Below, piece after piece: positions 22,327 through 36,000 of a DNA stretch of 64,000 nt. Each line of letters starts with the position of its first letter. Within the stretch, counting starts at the first letter, position 1. A program made the position numbers and the translations under genes. This DNA comes from Struthidea cinerea (Eukaryota > Chordata > Aves > Passeriformes > Corcoracidae). The stretch lies in the NCBI GenBank assembly GCA_013397865.1, contig VZTI01001134.1, forward strand, positions 87,581-151,580. The letters run 5' to 3'. The notes beneath the pieces were generated by a model. That model saw nothing but the letters and a program-made list of their open reading frames with translations. It searched no databases and was not told the origin of the DNA.

Positions 22327-22352
22327 TTTATTGTGAATATTATTTTTTTATT
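22327..22352 (-). terminator. KALRN: candidate proximal KALRN poly(A) signals
   Basis: Two AATAAA hexamers on the minus strand (22347-22352 and 22327-22332) about 1.2 kb after the stop. Confidence 0.45.
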
Positions 22353-23538
22353 ACAAATTAGGCTTTGGACATAAAAATATCCTCATGAATGCTTTGGTTA
22401 TGAGGTGCTAATGGTGGCTGAGAGCTATTTACAAGTTTGGAAATGAAACAAATGACATACTTTAAACACTGAAAACGATTTTCAAGCTGTAAGCACAAGA
22501 ATGAACTCACCACTCCTACTGCACTCTGAAAGGCTTAGATGGACTTTGGACCAAGCAATTCTGAAGCTAGAAATGGAACAGGATCTTTTATATTTATATA
22601 TATTTATATCTATGATACAATATATGTATACTGAAAACCTGTGATAGAAAAAATTGTCTTCATCACCATTGTCATCTAGTTTACAGATACTGCAAAAATT
22701 GGACTCTGCCTTTTCTCAATGCACAGGTTTTGCAAAAGATTTCTGTACAATGTGTATAAAATGCTTTTAAAAAACCCACCATAGTCCCATTGTGCTTAGT
22801 CAGAACCAGCTGTATGCTCCAATGAATTCATTGCCTTAATCGTAGCTCTGAAAGGTGCTGTATGTTGACTTAACACAGCAGAAAGCCCAAGCAGGGGCTT
22901 AATGGAGGATTTTGGTCTGAGCACTACCATGCAACAGGAGTGTACCTAAGCCACGCCACCATGGGAGCTGATCCAGCAGTGACTGGAGCCTGATCTTGCA
23001 TGTCCTATGCAGGCAAAGTCCCCACTGAAATCATGGCAGACCCGGGCATATGGGGCATGAGAAATCTGACTGATAACCTGGAGCAGGCTTGCAATGATTT
23101 CGGCAAAAACTGACCGGTCCAGTTCTGTAGTACGTGCTAAGGTCAGCCTGGTCTCACTCCCCACCACTACCCTACTCCTAATCTTTTGTACATTTTGAAT
23201 TCAGTTCAGCAAGATCAAGAGGATTTCTTATAAGGCTGCCTCACAAAGATTAAGGCAACTGCAAGTTTGGCTCTCATTCCCAGTCGGTGTTTGCTTCCCG
23301 CAGTCCTTTTTTGGTGGTGGATGTGACAATACCATGTGCCCCAAGAGTGGGAGCATGTCCCCGCTGCTGTCACCCCCTTCGCCTTGGTCCCATTGCCACG
23401 TCCGCAGTAATTCCCACCATGCAGCTGTGGAATGCAAACACCAAACACGGGATATATACAGACGGATCCGCGTGCTCCCGGCGGCGCTCCCGGCGCCTGG
23501 CTCAGGACCAGCAGCGTAGGATCCCATGGATGGAGGCA

Positions 23539-24084
23539 CTATGTGCCCGGGTTCATCCTGCTCAACAGGAAGCTCTTGACGCTGGGGACCGGGTGCACGT
23601 CGTACTGGTGCCTGCGGCGCTCGATGAAGGAAGCCAAGCGGGAGGTATCCAGTGGGATCTTGGAATAGCTGCCATTGTGTGGCTGCAGCCATGGATGCTG
23701 TAAACAAGTGGCAGCCGTCGGCCTTCTCCTGAAGTCTTCCTGGAGGATAACGTTGATGAAATCCCTGGCAGCATGACTCACATCGGAGAAGTACTCGTGC
23801 GGGAAGCTGAAATCCACTCTGCACACATTGATACAAGTCTCCTCTTTGCTTTCATCCAGGAATGGAGAGACACCACTTAACATGACATAGGTGAGGACCC
23901 CAATGCTCCAGATATCCGTGCTCAGGGAGACAGGAAGGCCTTGGATAACTTCAGGGGCTGCGAACTCTGGGTTTCCAAGGAGGTGGTGGACATGGTAGTG
24001 ACCTGTGATCTGAACTGCATCTTCCAAATCAATGATCTTGACACGAGGCACTGGGATTCTTAAATCAATGAGCAGATTTTCTGG
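23539..24084 (-). CDS. KALRN: KALRN window exon 20: kinase C-lobe and C-terminus
   Basis: 546 bases to the TAG at 23539-23541. PENLLIDLRIPVPRVKIIDL is followed by EDAV (DLE for DFG), GNPEFAAPEV (the APE motif) and STDIWSIGVLTYVMLSGVSP. Ends SRMNPGT. Acceptor 'tcaacag'. Confidence 0.97.
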   Translation of the reverse strand, partial: PENLLIDLRIPVPRVKIIDLEDAVQITGHYHVHHLLGNPEFAAPEVIQGLPVSLSTDIWSIGVLTYVMLSGVSPFLDESKEETCINVCRVDFSFPHEYFSDVSHAARDFINVILQEDFRRRPTAATCLQHPWLQPHNGSYSKIPLDTSRLASFIERRRHQYDVHPVPSVKSFLLSRMNPGT

Positions 24085-27000
24085 CTGTTGAAAAGATAAT
24101 GATATAAGCTTATTCATACTATATTTTGGCAAATAGAATGTAGGTTTCATGTAGGTTTAATAGCCAGTCAAAACTGGCACTTAATCAGATGTGCAAGATA
24201 GAGATCAGGAGAGTGAATGATAAGGAACCAGCTCAGCTGCTGTTTGCTCTAAATTCAGATCAATGCTGCAGTTGCAATGACAAGATCCTCTTTTGCACTA
24301 GGGCAACACACTGGGATTTTGCACTTTGTCCCAAATACTTACAGTTTATTTTCCCAAACTAATCTCTCCAGATTAAGAGCACTTAAGGATTTTTAAATGT
24401 TAATAAGACATATATATCTGATCAGTTTATTTAGATTCCATTTGTTCAGATGACAGCTGGCTAAGTAAGAGTGCGTAACTTGCAGCAGAAATGTTCTTCA
24501 TGAAGTAAGTGTTCGATTTTGCACCCACTACGCTGGGAGGGACTGGTGTGTGCCATTACTGTTGCTGTGGGTCGACATGGAGCTGCCAGCATGACCCTGT
24601 ACACACCAGGACATAGTCATGCTTTCCAAGCCAGCATGCAAGTACATTTCATCCCCGTCGGTTTTCTGTCTGTTTTAGCAGCTCTCCGTATTTAAGGTCT
24701 CTCTCTCAGTGAGAGATACTGAGTGTAACCTATGTACTCTGTTCTGGGGACTTAACATGGATTATCCTTCCTTTGCTGGCTCTGAGATAATTTCTGAATT
24801 TACTCCTTGCACCCTTCTAGATCTTTTTTCTCTCTCTTATTCTCATGCATATTTTACTGCTGCCTCATGGCTATATATATATGTGTATATATATATATAT
24901 ATATATGAAAAGCAAATTTCACTACACTGCTGTTCCAGTCTCTCCACTTGCTTTTCTCTTGTGCAGTCTCTATTGACAAAATCAGCACATCCTTGAGCAG
25001 GATCCTGAGACAACACAGTCCATGGATAGGTCTGCTGTCACTGCCAGTCCACCTCCTGCTACCCAATTAGCAACTGAAGGTGCTTTATTTGGCATCCCTC
25101 ATTCAGGAGAACTGCAAGTAGGTCACAGAAAATTAGCTTCCCACCTTGTTTCTGGGAAGTATCTTATGATCAAACAGAGAATTCATTGCAGTTTCTTACC
25201 TCAAAGTAATACCTACTTTTTGACAGGTCATAGAAATAGAGCAAAAAATACAAACAATCTCATAGAAAGAAACCAGGATGATTTAGCCTTTTGTGTCTAA
25301 TTCTCACATAAGGTCCTGTATAAATGGAATTTTTTTTGTAGGGGTAGAGGCAGCAGAAAAATGAAAGTATCACTTCATCTCACATGCCTGGGACTTGAAG
25401 AGATGAGAATAGATCTCCTTGAAGCTGGACTGTCCACTATATAAGAAAGTTAAATTCAGCCCTCATTCTCCATTTTTAATTGTCATTTAAGTCTGCAAAG
25501 TGTTATAGATTATCTGATATCCCTGGCAACCAGAATCAATGTTGCAGATCACAAAACTTGAAACACTCGATCACAACTTCAATGGCTAATGGCTAATTCT
25601 CTGTCAATCCAAGATAACTGGGATGCTGGGGAGGACAGGAGTACAATGCCAAATCCAGGACAGAACAGTGCCTCCTGCCATGTGTGCTCACAAAAGCAGG
25701 TACGAGCTGTACTAGTCTGAGTGTGACGTTAGAGAATACCCCAGTTTCTTCTCCACAGTGCAACCTGTTCTTTGTTCTTCTTCTGAACCCCTCCCTGGGT
25801 ATATATCCCAGCCAGTTCCCCGTCTCAGGCTCTGCAGCACAATGCAGTGTGCTGCTTTCCTTTTCCTTTGCCCCTGTCAGCCCTGCCACCTCCTGCTCCC
25901 TGGCACCCTCTCTCCCCTTGCTTTGGGCTCCCCAGGGCACTGCTGTGGATATGGGGGGGGGGGCATGGGTTCCTTCTGGCCTGCCCTGAACTGCCTGGGC
26001 ACAAGTCAGCTCTGCTCAGGAAGCTTGGTGGCTGAGTTGGTGCAGTGTGAGCCCAGACCACACTCCACAGAATTATGCATAGTTTCCCTTCAGTCAGGTG
26101 CTAGTGGCACCTCACTCTTGTCTCGCAGACATCCTCGTTCTCCTCCATTAAAGAAAAGCCCTTGGGAACAGACCAGAGACTCAAGGGAAAAGGTGCATTT
26201 CTTGTCTGAAGGCAAAGGCCTGGCTCTGCAGGTCAGTAACTCCTTTCTCTGATCAACGGCTTGTCAATTAATGATCATCTCCTTGGGCTACAGGCTGCAC
26301 CTCCTCCCTGCCTGCACGGCTGGGAACTCTCTGTTCCAGGGCGCAGAATAACTGCATTGTTCTCCTCCGTTCTTACCTTTATGTCTAAGTGAGCCACTCT
26401 GCAGTTGTGGAGGTACTGCAAGGCTTCCATCGTGTCTCGTATGTAGAATGCCACCTTCTCCTCCATGAGCTCATCGTGGTTCATCAGATAATCTAAGAGA
26501 CGGCCGTCATCCATCCTGCAAACAGACCAAACCCTGAGCGTGAAACATCACATGGAACATCTCTAGGAACAGTTAATATTTGAAAACAAAACTGCAGTGG
26601 AAACTTTGTGACCTAAAAAAAGGAGGAAAATAAAATGCAAGATCTGATGAGTGTTTAATGATATCTCAAGATACCGCAGGCCATGGAAGTGGGAGAATGA
26701 TTAATCCTCAATTGTTATCACCAGTCCTTGACAAATTTGGCAACAGTCTTAAATTAAACTCATTTGCTTAAGGATGGATTCAATAGACAGGGACAATCCC
26801 TTTGGAAACAGAGCTTCTTAATTATTTGCATTCATCTATTTATTTATAGAGCTGGTTACATAATGCAGAAAAAAATCACTGACATTTTCAGCTGGTAATG
26901 TTTTCTGTGGGAAAACTAACTCAATAAAAGTTTTCCACCTAGTTTATTTATCTGTACAAACAAACAATCAAACAGCCCAAGTAGACTTTGTTGGATATAC

Positions 27001-30000
27001 CGTAACAAAGCATCTTGGGTTTTGGTTGCTGTTTCTCCTTATGGGGCAAGCATGGTTCCTACACAGGTCTTTTCACCAAAAAGCATTAGAATGATGTAGG
27101 CTTCGGTCCAGCTGAAGCACTTTTACTCAAATGCAGAAAGTGGACAAAACTGCCCAGGTAAGTCTGATACTTTTCAATGGGACAAATTACCCAAGCTTCA
27201 CCCAAGTAGAAAGCAGGTTTTTTTGTCCCTCTGAATCTTGCTTACTGTAAAGAAAAGGCAGTGGAAACTCTGCAGAATATGGCTACTTCATTTGACATCA
27301 CAATCAAGAAAATCTTTGCCCTGCTGAACTCAGGGTGATCTTTATGCTTGGCTTTAATAGGGCTGTGATTCCTGCCCAGACACTTGAACCCAAGCTCCGT
27401 GTACTTACAGTTCCAAAACTAAGATGTAAGAAGTAGGAGACTCGTAGGTATCGTGGATAGTGATGTACTGAGGATGCTGTAAGTGTTGTAACAAAGCTGC
27501 TTCATGTGCTGCCTGCTCTTTCTTTTTCATTTTTTTACTAATGAATTTTACAGCAACATCTTTCCGAGTGGCTTTGTGGACACATTTCTTTACTATGGAG
27601 AATCGACCCCTGAAATTATAAAGAAAACAGAATAATGAAGTGGCCTCATGAATAAATCATGCCTAGTTTTTAGTGCAATAACAGAGTGATTTTTGATTCA
27701 TCACATTAATATTTCACAAGGCATCAGATTTAACAAGTTGTTCATAACCTTTTCCAACAAAGGCCCTCCATCTCTTACCCTGGGTGTAGAGATTCTTTGG
27801 GGATTAGCAAACACTGAGAGCAAACGGTGTCACTTTGCTTTGTGCAGCCATACTGATATCCTCTAACAATCTCCCCTGGGTTCAATTTGCTGCCAATTTT
27901 ACAGGTTCTGTCTCCTTTTATTTTAGCCATGAGTCTCCCTTCTCCAGCTGCTTTATTAAAGAGACCAAACTTTCTCAAACAACTAAAAGAAAAGCCTTGT
28001 CAAATAATCACTAACCTACCATTTTGTCTCACTTTTTTAGATACACAGTAAGAAATGAAGAAAAAAGCTGTCAGGAAAGCGTTTAGGAAACTCATACAGA
28101 CCACAGTACCATTCCTGAAAGTAAAACTATCCAGTGAAACCATGTGCTGAGCTCTTAGTAATACATCCCTGTTTTCTACAGAACCAGAGGGACTCCTGTC
28201 CTGTCAGCCCCAGAATTGTCTGTGACATCTGAGCTGAAGAAATAATTGCATTAACCTGAATTATTTGCATGTCCCTTATCCGTTATCTGTGGAGAGCACC
28301 AAGGGCTGACAACATGAGCAACTCCTATTTAGGCTCTGTTCAACTCACCCTCCCAATCAGCAAAGATAAGTCAGTCACATGCCCAAGTGTTTTGGCAGAC
28401 TCAGTCTTTGAGATTAAGCTTATCCAGAACCAGTAAATTGTCATGACTTCAAAACAGGCCCTCAAATCAGAGATGACAAAGAAGATACCAACTGCTGGAG
28501 ATTTGGCTGCTTAATTGCTCCCCAGCTTGCCAAGCTGCAATTCTCAAATCAGAACTTATCTTGAAAAACAGAATTTAGTCAGTATTTTAATCGCTATCTG
28601 ATATGCAACGCTCTTTGAAAGGAGTAGCAGTTTTCAAGCTAACTAGAAAAGTAACCTAAAATCCCCACGAAGGAAAAGGCTTCAAGCCATTGTTTGAGTG
28701 TTTTATTGCAGTGATAAGCATGGTTAATATTACCTCCCAATCTCATGCAGCTCTGCATAGGCAAGGTCAAAGTTTTCCTTCCATGAAATAGTGGCACCAT
28801 CGGCAGCAGAGTCTTTGAGAGAACAAAGAATATTCAAGAAGGTATAAAGTTAAAGACAGTTTGCTGTGGACTATAAACAACATATTTTAAAATTATGTGA
28901 GACTATCTTATTAAGACAGGAAACATTATCATTAGGAGTCCAGTTTCACACTGCACAGGCACAGCTCCAGTGTGTTGGACCACTAAATGCCAGAGCTCCC
29001 CAGAGGAAGGGATGGATAAGGGGGACTCAAATCTGTCCTTGCAGTTTTGGGCTGAAAAGGGCCACAGAGACAGGGGCTAGAGCTATATTGTGTGAGCTCT
29101 TGCTCCATCCAGCACAGGCTATCCAAGCCAGTCACAGACCTCATTACACACCAGGGCTGCTAAAACATGGGGAAAAGTGGGCTCTGCTCACAGCTCCATT
29201 GAGAGTGAGCTGCACCCCAAATTCCTGCAGCACCGAGCGCTTGGGAGTTGCCTCCATCACAGCATTCCCATTCCAGCTGCATAGCTCAAGGAGAGACATT
29301 TTGCAAGCGGAATTGCAGCACCCAGCTGGGCTGCCCAGCAGAGGCTGCTGGTGCTGCTGGCATTGCTGGAAAGGCAGAATGAACACCAGCCAGGACATGG
29401 ACCCTGTTGGGCAGAGATAAAGACAAGAAATAGTCTTGGGATAGAAAGCAGGCACCTGCTCAGAGTCTGCAATAACCTCTGTGGCAGACGGAGACTCTGA
29501 GCCTGGATGGAGGTGAAGACATGAAAATCCTTTCTGGGGGCAGGAGCTGGCTCTGAGCATCTCCCAGGCCTTTTTTTTGTATTCCTAGTTGGTCCAGGAT
29601 CCCTGTTTTTATCAGGACCCATCAAAACACACCATACAGAGCCCCGGTGGACTCCTGTGTGCATCTGTCCCTCCCTGCAGTGCCCACTCACCATACTCTG
29701 GGAGCTTCACGAATTCGGATGGGTCGCTGGGCAAGCTGATCCCCCAGGGATTGCTGGCACTCACTCGGAACTGGTACTGGCAGCCTGGGGACAGGTCCTC
29801 AATGACCAGGTACGTGTCCAAAGTCGAGGCTACCGACTGCTGCCAGACCTGCGAGCCTGTCGGACAGAGGGAGAGAGGGGGAGCTGAGGGAAACACTCGC
29901 TGCGTGAGCTCACGGCTGAGGCCTTCTCTGCCCAGCTTAGGTGGTACCCTGGGAGGGTAAAATCCACGGGGTTTTTAAGAGGCAATGTTACAGCAGACTG

Positions 30001-33000
30001 TTAAACCAGAAGTGGATCACAGGAAGCTATTATATGTGGCAGCCACCTTCTCATCTGGCTAAATGAGAAAAGAAGGAAATGCCCCTCAGTTGACTGATAA
30101 TGATGGAAAAAGCTCAGCCCAGGGAGAAGCTGATCTCTCCAGCACTGTAGCTGTGGCTGTGTGCTACAAGCGATGTCTCAGGGCAGTGTGATAAGACACA
30201 AGTGGAGGGACGATTTGATGACAGCTCTGCTATGAGAGAAATAGCAGCAGAAATACTGCAAAACCCCCCAAAACCATGGGCAAGGGAGATGAAGCTGAGA
30301 CAGGGTGTCAGTGCAATCCAAATGCTTTTGCAGATGAAGATGTGGTGGTGTCTTGGGGTGACTTTATGATGTGTATCCCCTATCGCTGCTCTATGCCCAG
30401 AAATTAATTTTGTGCCTTTCTGTGCCTTTAAACTAAACCTGAGAGGGGTGAGAGGAAAAAAACTGAGTGAACTTTTCAAAACAATTGTTCAAGGACACAG
30501 ACACACTCCTCTGTTTCTGCAGCAGCAAGAGCAGAGGAAGCTCCCTTCTTGCTTTTCAGCCAGCTTTCGGCTCCTTTTCTCCGGAGGGAGACAGAGAGTT
30601 GAACTTTGTTTTCCTGGGACTTTGGTTTTTCCCTTCTTCTCTTCTGGACTGTTCCAACATCAGAACACATCGGGAGAATTTTCCACCAAGGCCCCAGAGG
30701 TGGGCCCACACCGACCCAGCTCCGAGGAGGAGGAGAGAGATCACACCTACAGAAGGACTCTGAAATCTTCCCAGGTTTCTCTCCACAGTGAGAGTTTTTA
30801 TTATTTAGTATTATTATCCTTCTCCTGTGTGTTTGTTAAATAAAATAGTTTTTATCTCTTTCACTTTCCTCCAAGGAAAATTTTTTTTTCCCGAACCTGG
30901 TGGGGGAGGGGTGGTTGCAACCCGCCTTCCATCAGAGGATATTTTCCTCCAAATTTGTCCAAACCAGCACAGGTGGCTACAGTGAAAGCTGCAGGAGAAC
31001 CAGCTTTCTGAGGCTTAGCACGGGCAGCTTGCAGATGAGCAGAATTGCAGCAAAGAAATGCGTGACTCTGTGATGTGTTTCTGCTCCTATCAGAAACAAA
31101 CCCAGCCACTGCCTAACCTGTGGCAACCAAAGGAGCAATACTTACTCATCTGTACAGGGTCAGAGAACAGAAAAGGACCCCTGGAACACAGAGCCCTGTC
31201 ACAGATGGTAATTTCTTCAAGAAAAAAAAAATTATCTTATTTTAGTAAGTTTAGAGCCTTTTACCTTTAAGTTATTTACCATGACCCATTTATTTTGTGT
31301 GTCCTGTGGACAAATTCTGATTGCCAGGTCTCACAAGGTCATGGTTGGTTTCACAAGAGTCAGTTTTACCTTTGAAGTGGGAGGAATACTGAAAACACTG
31401 CTGGGTTTTTTTGCTATTTGTTTTGGGGGGTTGTTGTTAATAAAGGTACTTTTATTCTTTTACAAAAATGCCAGTCACACTGATGGCACAGTGAGGGTCA
31501 AGGGGGAATATTAACTAAGAGAAGGCAATAATATGAGGGAATGGTTAGGTTTGCACACTTAATAAAATGGGGCAGGATTTTTTGAAGGATGAAGGGAAAA
31601 AACAGAGGCCATATACCTAAGGCAAGGTTTACTGCCCAGGGACCCTCACACCTTTGCAGAAAGAATGCAAAAAGGGATGTGAATCATTCCAAATGCCCTT
31701 TTCAAGAGCATATGCCTGTGCATATTGGGGAAAGAGTGCATTTAATATCTAGCTAATTTTTCAGGGGAAAAGAAAGGATGGTTGGATTTAAGAACAAATG
31801 GATTTCAGAGCTGAGCTTGAAAAGCGTGGAGGGATCTGCAACTTTATCCAGATCAAAAAAATAATGAGGCTGGTCTGGTTTTGCATTTCTGGGAAGCACC
31901 CACCAGAAAGGATGGTGGTAGAATGCAAATGATAAAAGGATGCCTTAGTGATGGATATGTTTTAGCTTAGCACACTTAACTTGTTTTAAGTGACCAGAGG
32001 AAACAGAAAGGTCTGTAATATTTGAGAGGTTGGACTGGATGATAGAAGGGCTTCTTTCTGCCTTAGACTTTGTGATCTGTAAGCTACAATTAGTGGCACG
32101 CCAGTGGTGATAGGAATGCTTTTGAGACCTGTTGTGTCATAAAGGAAACTTACCTTGTTTTCACTCTCACAGCCAGCAAGCACAGCTCACACCACTTACC
32201 TTCTTCTCTGTACTCCACAGTGTAGCCTGAAATGGTGCAATTGCCTGTACTGGATGGGGGTAGCCAGCGTAGGATCACAGAGGTGCAGCTTCTCTCCTGA
32301 GCTATGGGGCGGTTTGGGGCAGCTGGCACACCTTGGGAAGAGGAAACAATACCAAGTCCAGCATCACACCAATAAGTGCTAGTGCTTTTTCTGAAGATCA
32401 GGTGTATCGGGTACATCAGGTCACTATGGGGCAGCTGCACCTTGTAGAGGGGCTTCACTAAGCAGCAGGTGAGGAGTCAGCTACCACCGAATGCCCAAAA
32501 ATGACACAAGCAAGGCATTCAGACTTCTTCTGTGTGTGGGGCACTTTGTGTGCTTGGGAGCAGATTGACAAAAGACCAGGAAATCCTTCTGTGCTTTGCT
32601 TAGGGCTCCCTTCAGCATAGGAGTAGTTAGTGCAGCCACCGACTTGCTTGGATAAATTGGGGAAATTGGATCTCTAGGGTGGTTTATGAGACCAAACAAA
32701 TCAACTTTTAAATGCTTGTGACATTGCTGCATCTGTAACTCTCCAGTAAGACATTCATCTCTGGACCATCCCCTCGTGCTAACAGACCCTTTCTCAGAGC
32801 TGGAGGCAATGGGCATCAACTCGTTACTCCATATTCATTACAGTTAGATGGGTCACTAATTACAGTGCTGAGAATTCAGGCTTGGGGACATGTCTCCAAG
32901 TTGAATCCCCAAAGAAGTTTCGCCCTGACCAAATCTTACTTTCACCTCCTCTGTCCCTTTAAAGAGAAGGGGAGGCAGAAAATCGGTGTCACTGGATCCC

Positions 33001-36000
33001 AGTTCCTCCTACTCCAGGCAGATTCTAAAGCCCAGAGCTTCCTGCAGTCAGCTGGGGCCTCATTCCCCCAGGGACTCGGCTGCCCGAGGGAGCTGAGCTT
33101 CCCCTGGCTGACCTTACTGAGTTCCTGGGAAGCAGCACTACGAGCAGGATGCAGGAGCTGAACCAGTGCCAGTGCATTTTCATTTCCCAAATGTGATGTT
33201 TATGGTCAGACAACTTAATCAAGCACAAGGAGTATGCAAAGCCTTCAGCCATCAGTGGGAGTTGTGGCTGAGGAATGGTTGTACGACTTTAACATCTCGA
33301 TTCACCTGGCACAGCTCCACATATGGCTGCCTCTGCACAGGCTGTTCCTGCGTGCTCCCAGCCCCCACCAAGGGACCACACAGAGGAAAAATCCCGTGTG
33401 TTAAGGTCGATGTGCTACCTTGGACTTTGATAGTTGCAGAGGTTGATGCGGTTCCATGTTCGTTGGTTGCCACACAGGTGTAGATGCCGCTGTCCTGAGG
33501 CATCAGGTTGCAGATCTTCAAGGTGAGCTCTCCTGAGTCACTGTGGATGCAGGAAGCCCCAGTTAGAAGCACTGCTTCACTTGCTAATGGTTTTTATATA
33601 GTTCCTGTCCTGCCCCATTGCAAACACACGTGCACACAAATCCTGTTAACTCATTTGAAGGAACATCCCTCCAGAAATCTGGTGCCCAAGTACAACCCCT
33701 TTGTATGTCAGGGTTTCGTGGTTAATGAATCCTTGGAGCAAACCTTTGGTCCAAATTGCCTGCCTGGCAAATCCTCATGCCTGTTGCGGCCTAGGAGGAG
33801 ATGTGAAGGATCACTCAAGCAGCAGGCAGTCCAGGAGCTGAACATTGCCTGTGCCTGTCCAGGGCTGGAGGCTTAGACTCAATATATCTGGAAAGATTTA
33901 CCCATGCACATCTTCCGTATCATGGGAGATGGTGAGCTGCTGTGCCTCTGCAGTGAAGTCCAACACACACCAGACAAACTGGGCTTCCCACAGATGCAGG
34001 AAGCAGTCACACAGCACAGGGTGACATTTCCAGGGAGCTTCAGACCCCTGGAGCATGTGCCATTGATCTGACGCTGCTGCCAAGGCCCCAGTTGGAAGGC
34101 TGGACATCTCATAGCAGCCAGGGATAAAGAGCACAGCACTGGGTTCGTGAGACACACTCAGTCTTTGGGCCAATCTGAGAAAATAAACAGCTCTGTGGAG
34201 TCTCATGAATTTATAGCAGGTCTGTTCATAGTCACTGCTGTTTGCACACTTCAGTCTCCAATATGCAGTTCGAGGGAGCTGGCCTGAATTAAAGGATTTT
34301 GCTTGTGTAACTGTTTTAGCTGTACCGGAGACACAGCTTAGAGCCAACAGTAAGTTCCCTTGATGGCAAAAGTAGGCTAGTTCCTGAATGCTTAATCTGT
34401 CGGGAACTGCAGAAGGACGTGGTTGCTGGGATAAATGTCTGGACACTGCAGCTTTTGCTGGTCTGACTGTGCTGGTTTAAAACAGGACAGAAACATCCCC
34501 TCTCCCTGAAATCCAGACACTCATGCCAGCAAGATTTGTAAGAGCCACTGATCTGCTGGGCCTCTGCTTGGCAGGCAGTGTCTTCACTGGGAAGAGTATT
34601 TGAGTAACAAGACAATACAAGTGCTGATAGTGCACAGGGAGCCAACAGGCAGAGGACCGTGATGAAAACCAGAACCCTGCATGGAAATATCCCCCCATCC
34701 CAAGCCTAGCCAGAGGCTGAAGATAAGGCACTAGGAGATCTATTGAGCAATAGCTGAAGACAGTTTTGGATGCTCTGGGGCAGCTGCACAAGCGAATGGT
34801 CTCTGAAGGAAGCTCTTCATCAGATGTAAGGGGTTTTTTTATCGAACATGTAAAATCCCTTCCCTCTTAGTGTTCTTTTTTTTGCTTTCAGTGACTTTGT
34901 ACTCCCTGGATTCATTTCAGCCTGAGCCAGAAGTGCTGAAAAGTTCAAATGAAAGATTGCCTCCTGGAGATTTCCACTGCAGTTTGGCCCAAATTGCTTA
35001 TATAAGCTGCAGATGAGCATCCAGCAGCAGGCTGTTACCTGACCTGAATTCAACTCCAGATCTTTCGGAATCTTCCCAGTGCTTGTTGTAAAGATAGTTT
35101 TCCTCTCCGCTAGCCAAGCCAGGAACATAATGGCAAGCATCTTTCTGTCCAAGCACAGCCAGATGTAGCCTTCCCAGGGGCATATGTGGGCTTTTTTAGG
35201 AACAGCTGAGGAAAGGCTCAGGAAAACTGCAACCCCACCTCTGCCGGTAAGATGAGAAAATGCCCAGTGATACAGGTATTGCAAGCTGGTGAGGGCTTGC
35301 TCTGCTTGACTCCCAAAGGAGATCATGGCATCAAACTCAAGCAGAGAAGCCCCAGCAGACGCAATACTAGCCAAATTTTGTAAACATTCTGGCTTCTGGC
35401 TTGCAGCTGGCTCAGGAAGTCAATGGGAGCAAGCTCACGTCTGCCAGCAGCACTTTGTGGATATACCCTACACCAGCTTGGGAAACAAATACAGCTACTC
35501 CAGCCCCAAAATCTGACCCTTTCCAGCCAATGTTTGCTGCACGGATGTGCTGACATGACATGCTAGGCTTAATTAACTGCATCCTAATGAGTCTTTTAGC
35601 CAGGCTGGTGCCATATTTGAGGGTAACACGACCATCAGGACCAGTTACGTTGGGATCCACAGGCAGGACCTTACCAGGATGACACCGTGTAAGTGGCTGT
35701 GCTGTTGTCATTGTCAAGAATGTTTTGGTCCGGTCCTTTCCAGGTTATAGTTGGTTTGGGTCTCCCGCAGACTTTGCACTGCAGCATCACTGTGTCCCCA
35801 AGCAGGCAGGTGATGTCCACTAATGGCACAAGAAACTCTGGAGCCACTGTAGAAAAAACATGGGGACGTGCATGTGACACCTCTTTTAATCTGCAGGGGA
35901 GGATGTCTAGAGTCATACAAGGCTAGAGGACACATTATAGGATGAACTATGGGATCTGGAGGGCAGTTTGAATAACACAATCCCAAACAGCTGGGAGTCC

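Larger units (their letters stand above)
18465..23538 (-). other. KALRN: KALRN 3' untranslated region (probable)
   Basis: From the KALRN stop down to the distal AATAAA at 18484-18489. Nearer AATAAA hexamers at 22347-22352 and 22327-22332 could give a 1.2-kb UTR, and another is at 19255-19260. A TGTAAATA (Pumilio-type) motif is read on the minus strand near 18674. Plus-strand frames here, the longest at 20038-20523, show no recognisable domain. The full length is inferred. Confidence 0.5.

Noticed and set aside
27409..27609. DFG and HRD changes as a sign of a dead kinase
   Set aside because: DLE and HLD are normal in the Trio/Kalirin kinases, so they are not lesions of this copy.
34465..34850. 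Possible LTR starting 'tgtgctggtttaaaacagga'
   Set aside because: No matching end, flanking duplication or poly(A) arrangement could be found.
34820..35374. Minus-strand frame of 184 codons in a KALRN intron (also 33898-34446)
   Set aside because: About one frame this long is expected by chance in 64 kb, and I see no domain or phase-matched splice sites.
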